Origin: CAUZFZ01 sp963579025
GTDB lineage: Bacteria > Planctomycetota > Planctomycetia > Planctomycetales > Planctomycetaceae
DNA length: 64,000 bases
Reading direction: 5' to 3'
NCBI GenBank assembly: GCA_963579025.1
Contig: CAUZFZ010000014.1
Coordinates: forward strand, 1-64,000
Each line of letters starts with the position of its first letter. The stretch's first letter is position 1. Shown here one piece after another: positions 9,265-18,120 of this stretch. Under the pieces are notes generated by a model. The model had not been told where the DNA came from, made no database searches, and saw nothing but the letters and a program-made list of their open reading frames with translations. The translations under genes were made by a program, and so were the position numbers.

Positions 9265-9944
9265 AGCAACTCGATCTGGCGAAGCTGAGTGTCCGCGAGG
9301 TCAACCAGTTTCTGCATCATGAATTGCCCGGCAGCGGCATTGAACGTGTCGAGGTTCTTAACCCCGACGGCAATCACAGCATCGGCGCCGGTCTTGACTG
9401 CGATGTGGCTGTCGAGATTCAGGGACACGCCGGGTACTTCATCGCGGGCATGAACAAGCGGGCTGATGTTACTGTGGACGGCAACGTCGGCTGGAGCGTC
9501 GCAGAGAACATCATGTCGGGCAGTGTCCGAGTCAAAGGCCACGCCTCCGAATCGGCTGGAGCATCTGGCCAGGGCGGCCTGGTCGTGATCGAAGGCGACG
9601 CGTCCTCGCGCTGCGGAATCTCGATGAAAGGCTGCGACATCGTCGTCGGCGGCAGCGTCGGCCACTTCTCTGCCTTCATGGCGCAGGCCGGAACACTTGT
9701 TGTGTGCGGAGACGCGGGAGCGAACCTGGGCGACTCGCTCTACGAAGCAACCCTGTACGTTCGCGGCGCGATCCACAGCCTGGGAGCCGACGCCCGGGAA
9801 GAAGAGATGTCTCCAGCCGACATCGAATGCGTTGCACATTTGCTGGCATCGGCTGAGATGGCGTGTGACGCCAGCGAATTTAAACGAGTCGCCTCGGCCC
9901 GCAGTCTCTATCACTGGAATGCGGACGCGCATCAGGAGTATTGA
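9252..9944 (+). CDS. mgsB: N-methylglutamate synthase subunit B (GXGXG domain, GlxC-like)
   Basis: A 230-residue protein consisting mainly of the right-handed beta-helix of GltB C-terminal (GXGXG) domains. Repeated G-x-x-G-x-x-x-G units such as GNVGWSVAEN, GHASESAGASGQGG, GGSVGHFSAFMAQAG and GDAGANLGDS are visible. In glutamate synthase this helix is a structural spacer between the glutaminase and FMN domains; here it is a free subunit, as in the GlxBCD/MgsABC arrangement. It overlaps mgsA by 13 nt and mgsC by 4 nt, indicating strict co-translation. Confidence 0.85.
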   Translation: MDRVKQLDLAKLSVREVNQFLHHELPGSGIERVEVLNPDGNHSIGAGLDCDVAVEIQGHAGYFIAGMNKRADVTVDGNVGWSVAENIMSGSVRVKGHASESAGASGQGGLVVIEGDASSRCGISMKGCDIVVGGSVGHFSAFMAQAGTLVVCGDAGANLGDSLYEATLYVRGAIHSLGADAREEEMSPADIECVAHLLASAEMACDASEFKRVASARSLYHWNADAHQEY

Positions 9945-11287
9945 GTTTGTCCGAGTCCGTCCACCGCGAAGAAAGCGCCTCGATCGGCCGCCATGCAATC
10001 CGGTACATCCGGGAAGCGGCGCAGCACGGCCTGTACGAAATCCGAGGCATGGGTGCCAAGCGTGCCGTGCCGTCGTTCGATGATCTTGTATTTCTGACAG
10101 CGTCGGCCACGCGTTACCCGCTGGAGGGATACCGGGAAAAGTGCGTGTCGAAAACGGTTCTTGGAACGCGCTTCGCGAAGAAACCCATCGAGTTGGATAT
10201 CCCGGTCACGATTGCCGGCATGAGCTTTGGAGCCCTGTCCGCCAATGTGAAAGAGGCCATCGGCCGAGCGGCCACGGAGATGGGCACGTCCACCACAACC
10301 GGCGACGGTGGGATGACGCCGGAAGAACGCGACTCGTCAAAGACGCTGATTTATCAGTGTCTGCCGTCACGATACGGATTCAATCCCGACGACCTGCGCA
10401 AAGCAGACGCCATCGAAATGGTCATCGGTCAGGGAGCCAAGCCTGGCGGCGGCGGCATGCTGCTTGGCCAGAAGGTCAGTCCGCGCGTGGCGGAAATGAG
10501 GACGCTGCCAGAGGGGATCGATCAGCGATCGGCCTGCCGACATCCCGACTGGACAGGCCCCGACGATCTGAAAATCAAGCTGGAAGAACTGCGGGAAATC
10601 ACCGACTGGCAGATTCCGATCTACGTCAAGCTGGGTGCGACGCGAGTACGTGATGACGTCAAACTGGCAGTCAAAGCCGGCGCTGATGTGGTCGTCATTG
10701 ATGGCATGCAGGGCGGAACGGCCGCGACGCAACAGGTCTTCATCGAGCACGCCGGCATTCCCACTCTGGCCGCGCTGCCACTGGCGGTCCAGGCCCTCGA
10801 AGACATGAACGTCTTCGGCGAAGTCCAGTTGATCATCTCCGGCGGAATTCGTACCGGCGCCGACGTGGCCAAAGCGCTGGCACTGGGCGCTGACGCCGTC
10901 GCCATTGGACAGGGCGTGCTGGTTGCACTCGGATGCAACCACCATTCGTACTCGCAGGATGGTCGATCCGTAGACGCAACAGACGATTACACGAAGCTGG
11001 AGACTGCACCAGGCTATTGCCACCATTGCCACACGGGACAGTGCCCGGTCGGCATTACGACACAGGATCCCGATCTCGAAAAACGGCTCTCTCCCGAGAT
11101 CGGCGCTGGCTGGCTGAAGAACTACCTGCAGGTTCTGGACATGGAAGTCACGACGCTGGCCCGCGCCTGCGGCAAGTCCAACGTCCATCACCTTGAACCG
11201 GAAGACCTGGTGGCACTGACCGTGGAAGCTGCCGCAATGGCAAAGGTTCCCCTCGCCGGAACCAGCTGGATACCGGGCAAAGAGTAA
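9941..11287 (+). CDS. mgsC: N-methylglutamate synthase subunit C (FMN/Fe-S glutamate synthase domain, GlxD-like)
   Basis: A 448-residue protein matching the FMN-binding synthase domain of GltB. PITIAG-type MSFGALSANVKEAIGRAA, TTTGDGGMTPEER, KPGGGGMLLGQKVSPRVAEM, the phosphate-binding ISGGIRTGADVAKALALGAD and an iron-sulfur motif CHHCHTGQCPVGI near residue 363 are all present. The start is a TTG at 9941 that overlaps the mgsB stop (ATTGA), with CAGGAG just upstream; a second TTG at 9947 is possible. It forms the catalytic core that produces N-methylglutamate with MgsA and MgsB. Confidence 0.88.
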   Translation: MSLSESVHREESASIGRHAIRYIREAAQHGLYEIRGMGAKRAVPSFDDLVFLTASATRYPLEGYREKCVSKTVLGTRFAKKPIELDIPVTIAGMSFGALSANVKEAIGRAATEMGTSTTTGDGGMTPEERDSSKTLIYQCLPSRYGFNPDDLRKADAIEMVIGQGAKPGGGGMLLGQKVSPRVAEMRTLPEGIDQRSACRHPDWTGPDDLKIKLEELREITDWQIPIYVKLGATRVRDDVKLAVKAGADVVVIDGMQGGTAATQQVFIEHAGIPTLAALPLAVQALEDMNVFGEVQLIISGGIRTGADVAKALALGADAVAIGQGVLVALGCNHHSYSQDGRSVDATDDYTKLETAPGYCHHCHTGQCPVGITTQDPDLEKRLSPEIGAGWLKNYLQVLDMEVTTLARACGKSNVHHLEPEDLVALTVEAAAMAKVPLAGTSWIPGKE

Positions 11288-11317
11288 CCGTTTGAACGAG
11301 CAGCCGGAGTAATCACC

Positions 11318-12676
11318 ATGACCGATCGAGAAGCCACTCGGCAGCAGATGAAGAAGGACGGCATTGAGTTCATCCTTGCTCAATTTGTCGACATCCACGG
11401 TTCGGCCAAGGTGAAGATGGTACCGGTGTCGAGTTTGGACGGTGTGATCGACGACGGAGCCGGATTCGCCGGCGCGGCTGTCTCCGGTGTCGGCCAGGGG
11501 CCTCATTCACATGACATGCTGGCCCGCGTCGATCTGGACAGCTACACGCCGTTGCCGTGGATGCCAAACACCGCGAGATTTGCCACGGACCTGTTTGTCG
11601 ACGAAGAGTCGTATCCGTTCTGTCCACGGACAAACCTCAAACGGGTCCTCCAGTCGGTCCGCGACAAAGGTTACGTCTTCAACGTCGGCATGGAACCGGA
11701 ACATTTTCTGGTCACGCGCCATGACGACGGGTCGATTACGCCATGGAATCCGGACAATGTCGATGGCCTGGCTAAGCCGTGCTACGACTTTCGCTCGATG
11801 GCCCCGGCCATGGAGTATCTGCAGGAATTGACCAGTTCGCTTAACCAGCTTGGCTGGGGTGTTTACCAGTGCGATCACGAAGACGCGAATGGTCAATATG
11901 AGGTCAACTTTGACTTTCAGGACGCACTCACAACTGCTGATCGTATCACGTTCTTTAAGATGGCCACTTCACAGCTCGCGAAGAAGTACGGCGCCATTGC
12001 CACTCACATGCCGAAGCCATTCAGCGATCGCACCGGCAGTGGTCTGCACATTCACTTTCACCTTGCCGACGCGGAAAGCGGTCAGTGCGTGTTCGAAGAT
12101 GCAGGCGACGCACGCGGCCTGGGTTGCTCGGAAACTGGTTACCACTTTGTTGGGGGTATTCTGCGGCACGCACGGGCACTTTGTGCTGTGACCAGCCCGA
12201 CGGTGAACTGCTACAAACGACTGAAACTCGGTGCCGGCCTGCAGTCCGGCCGCAGTGGATTCACATGGACGCCAGCGTTCGTCACTTACGGTGACAATAA
12301 CCGTACGCAGATGATCCGCACGGCTGGCCCCGGTCATTTTGAGGACCGCACCGTTTCCGCCGGATGCAATCCGTACCTGGCCCTTGCGGCATACGTCGCG
12401 GCAGGAATGGACGGGATCGAGAACAGGATTGATCCCGGTGACCCGAATCTCGGCAACATGTATGAGCGGCCACTCGCTGAGATCCTTGAGCAGGGGATCC
12501 AGATTCTGCCGCAGTCACTGCTGGAAGCCGTCCAGGAACTCCGCTCGGACCAGGTCATTCAGGACGCGCTGGGAGTCATCGCACCTGAGTTTATCAGCCT
12601 GAAGACCGGCGAGTGGGAAACCTATGATGCGCAGGTCACTCAGTGGGAAATCGACGAGTACCTGACGTTCTTCTAG
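11318..12676 (+). CDS. gmaS: Gamma-glutamylmethylamide synthetase (glutamine-synthetase family)
   Basis: A 452-residue glutamine-synthetase fold enzyme of the GlnT/GmaS branch. It shows FVDIHGSAKVKMVPVS at the N-terminus, the metal-binding MEPEHF and DHEDANGQYEVNF, the ATP/glutamate segment GSGLHIHFHL, and NCYKRL followed by NNRTQMIR. In the presence of mgs and mgd genes the expected reaction is ATP-dependent condensation of glutamate with methylamine to gamma-glutamylmethylamide. Gap to mgsC is 30 nt. An annotation pipeline may call it type III glutamate-ammonia ligase; context favours GmaS. A palindromic hairpin follows the gene. Confidence 0.85.
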   Translation: MTDREATRQQMKKDGIEFILAQFVDIHGSAKVKMVPVSSLDGVIDDGAGFAGAAVSGVGQGPHSHDMLARVDLDSYTPLPWMPNTARFATDLFVDEESYPFCPRTNLKRVLQSVRDKGYVFNVGMEPEHFLVTRHDDGSITPWNPDNVDGLAKPCYDFRSMAPAMEYLQELTSSLNQLGWGVYQCDHEDANGQYEVNFDFQDALTTADRITFFKMATSQLAKKYGAIATHMPKPFSDRTGSGLHIHFHLADAESGQCVFEDAGDARGLGCSETGYHFVGGILRHARALCAVTSPTVNCYKRLKLGAGLQSGRSGFTWTPAFVTYGDNNRTQMIRTAGPGHFEDRTVSAGCNPYLALAAYVAAGMDGIENRIDPGDPNLGNMYERPLAEILEQGIQILPQSLLEAVQELRSDQVIQDALGVIAPEFISLKTGEWETYDAQVTQWEIDEYLTFF

Positions 12677-12702
12677 ACAAGAAATAGCGCGACGGGTCAC
12701 GA

Positions 12703-12751
12703 ACGCTAATCTTCGCTGATCTGCACTAATCCCGTTAGCGAAGATTAGCGT
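12703..12751. repeat. Palindromic hairpin between gmaS and mgdA
   Basis: Two 15-base arms (12703-12717 and 12737-12751) are exact inverted copies of ACGCTAATCTTCGCT around a 19-base loop. The same CGCTAATCTTCGCT core recurs at 17205-17270 in the same cluster. There is no T-run, so it is not a classic terminator; it may be a dispersed element or an mRNA-stability hairpin. Confidence 0.85.
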
Positions 12752-12770
12752 CCGTTAGCATTCCTGAATC

Positions 12771-14015
12771 ATGCCGCACCGCTTACTAAAGTTTGCCCTG
12801 AGCCGGAAACATCCCGAACCACGGATGTTTCACGCGCCGACTGAACTCAAGAGTGAGTACGACGCAGTCATCATTGGTGGGGGTGGGCACGGTCTGGCGG
12901 CAGCGTATTACCTGGCTAAGGACCACGGTGTTACGAACGTCGCCGTTCTCGAAAAAGGCTACATCGGTGGTGGTGGAACCGGACGAAACACGGCAATTGT
13001 CCGCTCCAACTATCTGACACCGGAGGGCGTGAACTTTTACCAGGGCAGCGTCGAGCTGTTTCAGGACCTCTCGCGGGAACTCAACCTGAATCTGTTCTAT
13101 TCCGAACGTGGCCACTTCACTCTGGCACACTCGCCAGCGTCGCTGAATACGCAGCGATGGAGAGCCGAGGTTAATAAACACCTGGGAATCGCCAGCGAGG
13201 TCGTCGGACCGAAGTTCATCAAGGAAACAGTCCCCGAGATCGATTTGAGTGTCGGTGGCCACCAGGCCCCGATACATGGAGCCCTGTACCATCCGCCTGG
13301 AGCCATCGCCCGTCACGACGCCGTGGCCTGGGGGTTCGCTCGCGGGGCTGACCAGCACGGCGTCGAAATTCATCAACAGACGGCCGTGAAAGACATCGAG
13401 GTCCGGGACGGCGCAGTTGCTGGTGTGCACACGGACAAAGGGTTTATCAAGACCCGCAAAGTACTGTCCGCAGTCGCTGGGTGGACTACTCATACGACCG
13501 CAATGGTCGGACTTCGTACGCCGCTGGTAATACACCCGCTGCAGGCCCTGGTAACGGAACCACTGAAGCCTTGGCTGAACAGCATCGTCGTGTCGGCCAG
13601 TCTGCATCTGTACGTCAGTCAGTCGTCGCGAGGAGAACTCGTCGCTGGCGCGTCGCTGGATCCCTACGAGTTAATCTCAATGCGCTCGACCCTCGATTTC
13701 GCCGAGAGCATGAGTGCAGGACTGCTCGACCTGTTCCCGTGCGTGGGAGACGTCAAAGTTCTACGTCAATGGGCGGGTCTGTGTGACATGACACCGGACT
13801 TTTCCCCCATCATGGGAACGACGCCGATTAAGGGATTCTATATCGACGCCGGCTGGGGCACGTGGGGATTCAAGGCGACTCCGATCAGCGGAAAGACAAT
13901 GGCCTATACACTGGCCAATGATCACAACCATGACCTGATCAAGGCGTTTAACCTGTCACGCTTCAAGCAGCTTGAACTGGTTGGAGAAAAAGGCGCCGCC
14001 TCGGTGGGACATTAG
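12771..14015 (+). CDS. mgdA: N-methylglutamate dehydrogenase subunit A (sarcosine oxidase beta-like, FAD/FMN)
   Basis: A 414-residue homologue of SoxB. It has a dinucleotide-binding VIIGGGGHGLAAAYYLAKDH near residue 33, the SoxB signature GGGGTGRNTAIVRSNYLTPE, and RHDAVAWG with His182 at the position where heterotetrameric sarcosine oxidase attaches FMN covalently. The C-terminal QWAGLCDMTPDFSPIMG and GWGTWGFKATP are also typical. It carries the amine-oxidising site that would convert N-methylglutamate to glutamate and formaldehyde or methylene-THF. It is followed 5 nt later by mgdB. Sarcosine oxidase is the alternative reading, but the linked gmaS-mgsABC favours NMG dehydrogenase. Confidence 0.85.
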   Translation: MPHRLLKFALSRKHPEPRMFHAPTELKSEYDAVIIGGGGHGLAAAYYLAKDHGVTNVAVLEKGYIGGGGTGRNTAIVRSNYLTPEGVNFYQGSVELFQDLSRELNLNLFYSERGHFTLAHSPASLNTQRWRAEVNKHLGIASEVVGPKFIKETVPEIDLSVGGHQAPIHGALYHPPGAIARHDAVAWGFARGADQHGVEIHQQTAVKDIEVRDGAVAGVHTDKGFIKTRKVLSAVAGWTTHTTAMVGLRTPLVIHPLQALVTEPLKPWLNSIVVSASLHLYVSQSSRGELVAGASLDPYELISMRSTLDFAESMSAGLLDLFPCVGDVKVLRQWAGLCDMTPDFSPIMGTTPIKGFYIDAGWGTWGFKATPISGKTMAYTLANDHNHDLIKAFNLSRFKQLELVGEKGAASVGH

Positions 14016-14020
14016 TAGTT

Positions 14021-14287
14021 ATGAAAATCATCGACTGTCCAGTCAACGGCCCACGTCCGCTTCAGGAGTTTCACTTTGGAGGTGAAGTGCGCGCCATGCC
14101 CGACGCTGGGACGGCCACTGATGAAGAGTGGGCGGAGTATGTCTTTAACAGAAGCGGCGAGCCTGGAGTGAAACGCGAGTGGTGGTACCACGTGCCGAGT
14201 GGGACCTGGTTCATTGCAGAGCGGGACAATTGCCGTGACGAGTTTATCCGAACATATCTCTACGACGCGGAGCAGGTCGATGGATAG
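14021..14287 (+). CDS. mgdB: N-methylglutamate dehydrogenase subunit B (sarcosine oxidase delta-like)
   Basis: An 88-residue SoxD homologue beginning MKIIDCPVNGPRPLQEF and containing FHFGGEVRAMPD and EWWYHVPSGTWF. Classic SoxD binds zinc with a CPxC pair near the N-terminus and downstream histidines. Here the second cysteine is Asn9 (CPVN), so zinc binding is probably altered. Its stop lies inside mgdC with an 8-nt ATGGATAG overlap. Function as the small structural subunit follows from position and homology. Confidence 0.82.
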   Translation: MKIIDCPVNGPRPLQEFHFGGEVRAMPDAGTATDEEWAEYVFNRSGEPGVKREWWYHVPSGTWFIAERDNCRDEFIRTYLYDAEQVDG

Positions 14288-17189
14288 ACGCCTGCCACAT
14301 CGTGACGGTGAGTGGATCGACCGCAGCAGGACTGTGGGGTTTCGGTTCGAGGGTCAGCAGTATCACGGCTTTGCCGGCGACGTTCTGAGCAGTGCGCTGT
14401 GGGCCAGCAATGTTCGACTGCTTGGTCGCAGCTTCAAATACCACCGGCCGCGCGGCATTTACAGCCTGGCCGGTCACGACGCCAACGTCATGCTCGAAGA
14501 CGGGCAGCGCACCAACATTCGTGGCGACTCTGTGCTGATTGAGCCAGGACTTGATCTGCGTTCGGTCAACACCGTCGGAGGTCTCGAACGGGACCGGTTG
14601 CGGATTACCGAATGGTTCAGCCGGTTCATGCCCGTCGGTTTCTATTACAAAGCGTTTCACACTCCGCGACGGCTGTTTCCGTTCTACGAAAACCAGATGC
14701 GGAAAGTGGCGGGTCTCGGACGGATCAGTCCCGACAATCGATGCCCGCCATCGCCAAAGGATTATGCATTCTGCGATCTGCTCGTCGTGGGCACGGGACC
14801 AGCGGGCATGGCCGGAGCGATCGCCGCTGCCGAGCAGGGACTGCAAGTACTGCTGATTGACGAACAGGCTCGACCAGGCGGCAGCCTTGCGTGGCAGTGG
14901 GCCGGTGTATCGACGGCGGCCGACAGCCTGAACGGGCTGCTGGAACAGATCGCCGCGTCGGACAACATTCAGATTCGCTGCGGAACTCAGGCCGCCGGTT
15001 GGTACGGTGACCACCTGATCGGACTGATTGATGACCATCGTCTGACGAAGCTGCGGGCAAAAGCGATTCTTGTCGCGGCCGGGTGTTATGAACAACCGGC
15101 TGTCTTCCAGAACAACGATCTGCCTGGCGTCATGCTGGGGTCGGCGGCTCAACGGTTGATACATCTTTATGCCGTCAAACCGTTCGACCGGGCCGTTGTG
15201 CTGGCCGCCAACAGAGATGCGTATCGAGTGGCGCTGGATCTCCATGCGGCCGGAGTCGTCGTGGCAGCGATCGTGGATCTCCGTCATGACGGCGAATCAA
15301 CGGAAATCGGAAAGGCCGTCGCGGACGCGAAGATTCCTGTCCATAAGGGGCACGGTGTTTACGAAGCTGTACCCGGGTCCGGGAAGAAACGAATCCGGGG
15401 TGCGGTTGTGTGTCCGCTGAACGACGATGGCACGGTGCGTAACGGAACCCGCACCCTCATCGATTGCGATGGCATCGCCGTCAGTGTTGGCTGGACGCCC
15501 AATGGCGGGCTCATCTACCAGGCCGGTGGTCGGTTCCAACACTCGGGTCATGTTGAACAACTCGTACCCGGAGAATTACCACCGGGCGTGTTCGCTGCGG
15601 GACGGGCGAACGGCGTCTTTGATCTCGATGATCAGATCGACGACGGTTATCGAGCCGGACTTGCGGCCGCCAGGCATCTGGGTGCCCATGACGAAGAGGT
15701 TCCTGAATCACCGCGGCACACAGCGGCCCCTCCAAGCCATCCGTTTCCAATTCTTCCGCATGATGGCCGAAAGAACTTCGTTGACCTGGATGAAGACCTG
15801 CATCTGGCAGATTTCGAGAATGCTCATCAGGAGGGCTACGACAACATCGAGTTGATGAAGCGGTTTACCACCGTCGGTATGGGCCCCAGTCAGGGAAAGC
15901 TGTCCAACATCAACGCGATTCGTATTCTTGCTCGATTGAATGGTGCGTCGATCAACGAGACCGGGACCACGACCTCGCGACCATTTCAACAGCCAGTACC
16001 AATCAGTCATCTCGCGGGACGGCGGTTTCATCCACTGCGACGGACGCCCATGCATGGATGGCATGCGCAGGCGGGAGCCGAAATGGTGCATGCCGGAGCC
16101 TGGTTACGTCCGGAGCACTACCGAGCTAACGGGAAAAGTCGCGACGACTGCATCCTTGTTGAAGCGACAAGTGTGCGCAGCGGTGTAGGTCTGATCGATG
16201 TCAGTACGCTCGGCAAGCTGCAGATCAACGGTCCGGACGCAGTCCGCTTCCTGGAGTTCATTTACACCGGACGATTTGCAAAGCAAGAAGTGGGACGCCT
16301 TCGCTACGGCGTCGCCTGCGATGAGACGGGCGTCATTATCGAAGACGGTGTCATCGCGAGGTTGGCCAAAGATCGGTTCTACGTCACGGCGACCAGCAGC
16401 GGGGCTGCGGCGTTTTATCGCGAGATGCAGCGCTGGGCGATGATTCAGCAGATGGATGTCACGCTGGTCAACGCGACCGGACATCTCGCCGCCATGAACG
16501 TTGCTGGTCCTGGTTGCCGCGAAGTACTGCGGGACCTGACTGAAGTTGACGTGTCTTCCGACGCGTTCCCCTATCTCGCTGTTCGAGACGGTACAGTCGC
16601 CGGTGTTGCCGCTACGTTGATGCGAGTTGGCTTCGTGGGGGAACTGGGCTTCGAGATTCACGTCCCCGCATCGTTCGCGCTGCACGTCTGGACGTCGCTG
16701 ATGCAGGCTGGCAAACGCCTGGGAATTCGACCATTCGGCGTCGAGGCTCAGCGTCTGTTGCGACTTGAGAAGGGTCATCTCATCGTGAGCCAGGACACCG
16801 ACGCTTTAACGAATCCGTTTGAAGCCGACGTGGCCTGGGCGATCGGAAAAAACAAACCCAACTTCGTCGGATCGCGCAGCCTGGGGATCATTCAAAAAAA
16901 AGCGCAGAGCCGGAGGCTCGTGGGATTGGCGTTTTCACGCGATTATCACGGACCGTTGCCGAAAGAATGTCATCTACTTATTGCAGACGGGGACATCGTC
17001 GGGCGAATCACAAGCATTGCTCCTCGATCAACACTCGGCCACCCGATCGCGATGGCATTTCTCAGGCCTGACCTGACCGGCGTCGGCACACATGTCACAG
17101 TCCGTGTCGACGACGGCATTTTGGTGAAAGCCCAGGTCGCACAAATGCCGTTTTACGATCCGAAGAATTCGCGGCAGACACTGGATTGA
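14280..17189 (+). CDS. mgdC: N-methylglutamate dehydrogenase subunit C (sarcosine oxidase alpha-like)
   Basis: A 969-residue protein starting at the ATG that overlaps the mgdB stop; a longer frame reaches 14199 but would overlap mgdB fully. In order it shows a ferredoxin-like N-terminal domain lacking cluster cysteines (SFKYHRPRGIYSLAGHDAN), a NAD-binding fold (LLVVGTGPAGMAGAIAAAEQ then GGSLAWQW) near residues 165-210, and a C-terminal GcvT-like folate domain from about residue 600 (EATSVRSGVGLIDVSTLGKL, GFVGELGFEIHVP, LEKGHLIVSQDTD). This is the full SoxA architecture. The folate domain implies that the released one-carbon unit is captured by tetrahydrofolate. Confidence 0.88.
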   Translation: MDRRLPHRDGEWIDRSRTVGFRFEGQQYHGFAGDVLSSALWASNVRLLGRSFKYHRPRGIYSLAGHDANVMLEDGQRTNIRGDSVLIEPGLDLRSVNTVGGLERDRLRITEWFSRFMPVGFYYKAFHTPRRLFPFYENQMRKVAGLGRISPDNRCPPSPKDYAFCDLLVVGTGPAGMAGAIAAAEQGLQVLLIDEQARPGGSLAWQWAGVSTAADSLNGLLEQIAASDNIQIRCGTQAAGWYGDHLIGLIDDHRLTKLRAKAILVAAGCYEQPAVFQNNDLPGVMLGSAAQRLIHLYAVKPFDRAVVLAANRDAYRVALDLHAAGVVVAAIVDLRHDGESTEIGKAVADAKIPVHKGHGVYEAVPGSGKKRIRGAVVCPLNDDGTVRNGTRTLIDCDGIAVSVGWTPNGGLIYQAGGRFQHSGHVEQLVPGELPPGVFAAGRANGVFDLDDQIDDGYRAGLAAARHLGAHDEEVPESPRHTAAPPSHPFPILPHDGRKNFVDLDEDLHLADFENAHQEGYDNIELMKRFTTVGMGPSQGKLSNINAIRILARLNGASINETGTTTSRPFQQPVPISHLAGRRFHPLRRTPMHGWHAQAGAEMVHAGAWLRPEHYRANGKSRDDCILVEATSVRSGVGLIDVSTLGKLQINGPDAVRFLEFIYTGRFAKQEVGRLRYGVACDETGVIIEDGVIARLAKDRFYVTATSSGAAAFYREMQRWAMIQQMDVTLVNATGHLAAMNVAGPGCREVLRDLTEVDVSSDAFPYLAVRDGTVAGVAATLMRVGFVGELGFEIHVPASFALHVWTSLMQAGKRLGIRPFGVEAQRLLRLEKGHLIVSQDTDALTNPFEADVAWAIGKNKPNFVGSRSLGIIQKKAQSRRLVGLAFSRDYHGPLPKECHLLIADGDIVGRITSIAPRSTLGHPIAMAFLRPDLTGVGTHVTVRVDDGILVKAQVAQMPFYDPKNSRQTLD

Positions 17190-17204
17190 AGACGAAAAAC
17201 CTCT

Positions 17205-17270
17205 GGAACACTAATACACGCTAATCTTCGCTAATTGCGATTAGTGAAGATTAGCGTGTATTAGCGTTCC
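17205..17270. repeat. Long palindromic hairpin between mgdC and mgdD
   Basis: Arms 17205-17235 and 17240-17270 are inverted copies over 31 bases with two mismatches, one of which would be a G-U pair in RNA, around a 4-base loop. The core CGCTAATCTTCGCT is shared with the hairpin at 12703-12751. No T-run follows. Likely a dispersed palindrome that could form a strong RNA hairpin inside the operon. Confidence 0.9.
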
Positions 17271-17289
17271 TTCTCGAACCCGAAGTCGG

Positions 17290-17973
17290 ATGGCGATGAT
17301 GGCTGATGCGACGATTCCACGGAGCCCGATACATGAGGCTCTCGACGCGCGCGGAGCCGAATGGTGTGCCATTGAAGGGATTGATGTGGCCGCTCGGGTT
17401 CAAGACGCCGACACGGAACAGGCATCCATGGAGTCGCTGGGACTCTGTGACCTGAGTGGATTACAGAAAATCGGACTGAAAGGACACGATGCCGAGGGTT
17501 GGCTGGCCGGGCAGGGAATCGACGTCCCGCAGACGGTGTTCGAATCTTCGTTGCTTGACTCGGGCGGTGTCATAGTGCGGATTGGATCCGATGAGTTTTT
17601 CCTGGAAGATGGAATCGGTAACTCGACGGTCACTTCACTTGCCGCACGCATGGAATGTCTCAAAGGGCGGGTATTCCGCGTTGAGCACCAGGAAGCCACC
17701 TTTCTAATCACCGGATCACGGTCACTTGAAGTGCTGGCACAGACATGCGGGATCAACTTCAATGAGGCAGTAGCACGGCAGGTCATATTCACTCGTGTGG
17801 CCGGTGTCAGTTGCGGCGTGTTTCCAGACTCTGTGCGGAACATCCCGACAATTCGAATCTGGGTTGACCCTGGCTACGCCGTCTATCTGTGGGAGACACT
17901 CGTCGAAATCTGCGAAAGTCTCGATGGCAACGTAATCGGGGCCAGTTGCATATATTCCGAACTGTCACCATGA
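17290..17973 (+). CDS. mgdD: N-methylglutamate dehydrogenase subunit D (sarcosine oxidase gamma-like)
   Basis: A 227-residue SoxG-like protein distantly related to GcvT-type folate proteins. LCDLSGLQKIGLKGHDAEGWL matches the LxDxSxxxKxxxxGxxAxxxL pattern of this fold, and TRVAGVSCGVFP plus WVDPGYAVYLWETLVEICES lie in the C-terminal half. The first codons offer several starts (ATG at 17290, 17296 and 17299). It is separated from mgdC by 100 nt that hold a strong hairpin, so its level may be set separately from the other subunits. It completes the four-subunit enzyme. Assignment relies partly on context because this subunit is poorly conserved. Confidence 0.75.
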   Translation: MAMMADATIPRSPIHEALDARGAEWCAIEGIDVAARVQDADTEQASMESLGLCDLSGLQKIGLKGHDAEGWLAGQGIDVPQTVFESSLLDSGGVIVRIGSDEFFLEDGIGNSTVTSLAARMECLKGRVFRVEHQEATFLITGSRSLEVLAQTCGINFNEAVARQVIFTRVAGVSCGVFPDSVRNIPTIRIWVDPGYAVYLWETLVEICESLDGNVIGASCIYSELSP

Positions 17974-18120
17974 ATGTGTTTGTGGTTTCGTCGGATGCTT
18001 GCGTCCTGAAATCACGAGTCGTGGGTCCCGGAACAGCGACCACAAGTGCAGCTCGCCGGGAAGCAGGCGGGTGGGCGAATTCCGATACGGACGATGAAAA
18101 TTGGATCGCGTGCCAGAGAA

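Noticed and set aside
14244..15287. 347-residue minus-strand frame under mgdC
   Set aside because: mgdC has the full SoxA architecture on the plus strand; the frame has no signature.
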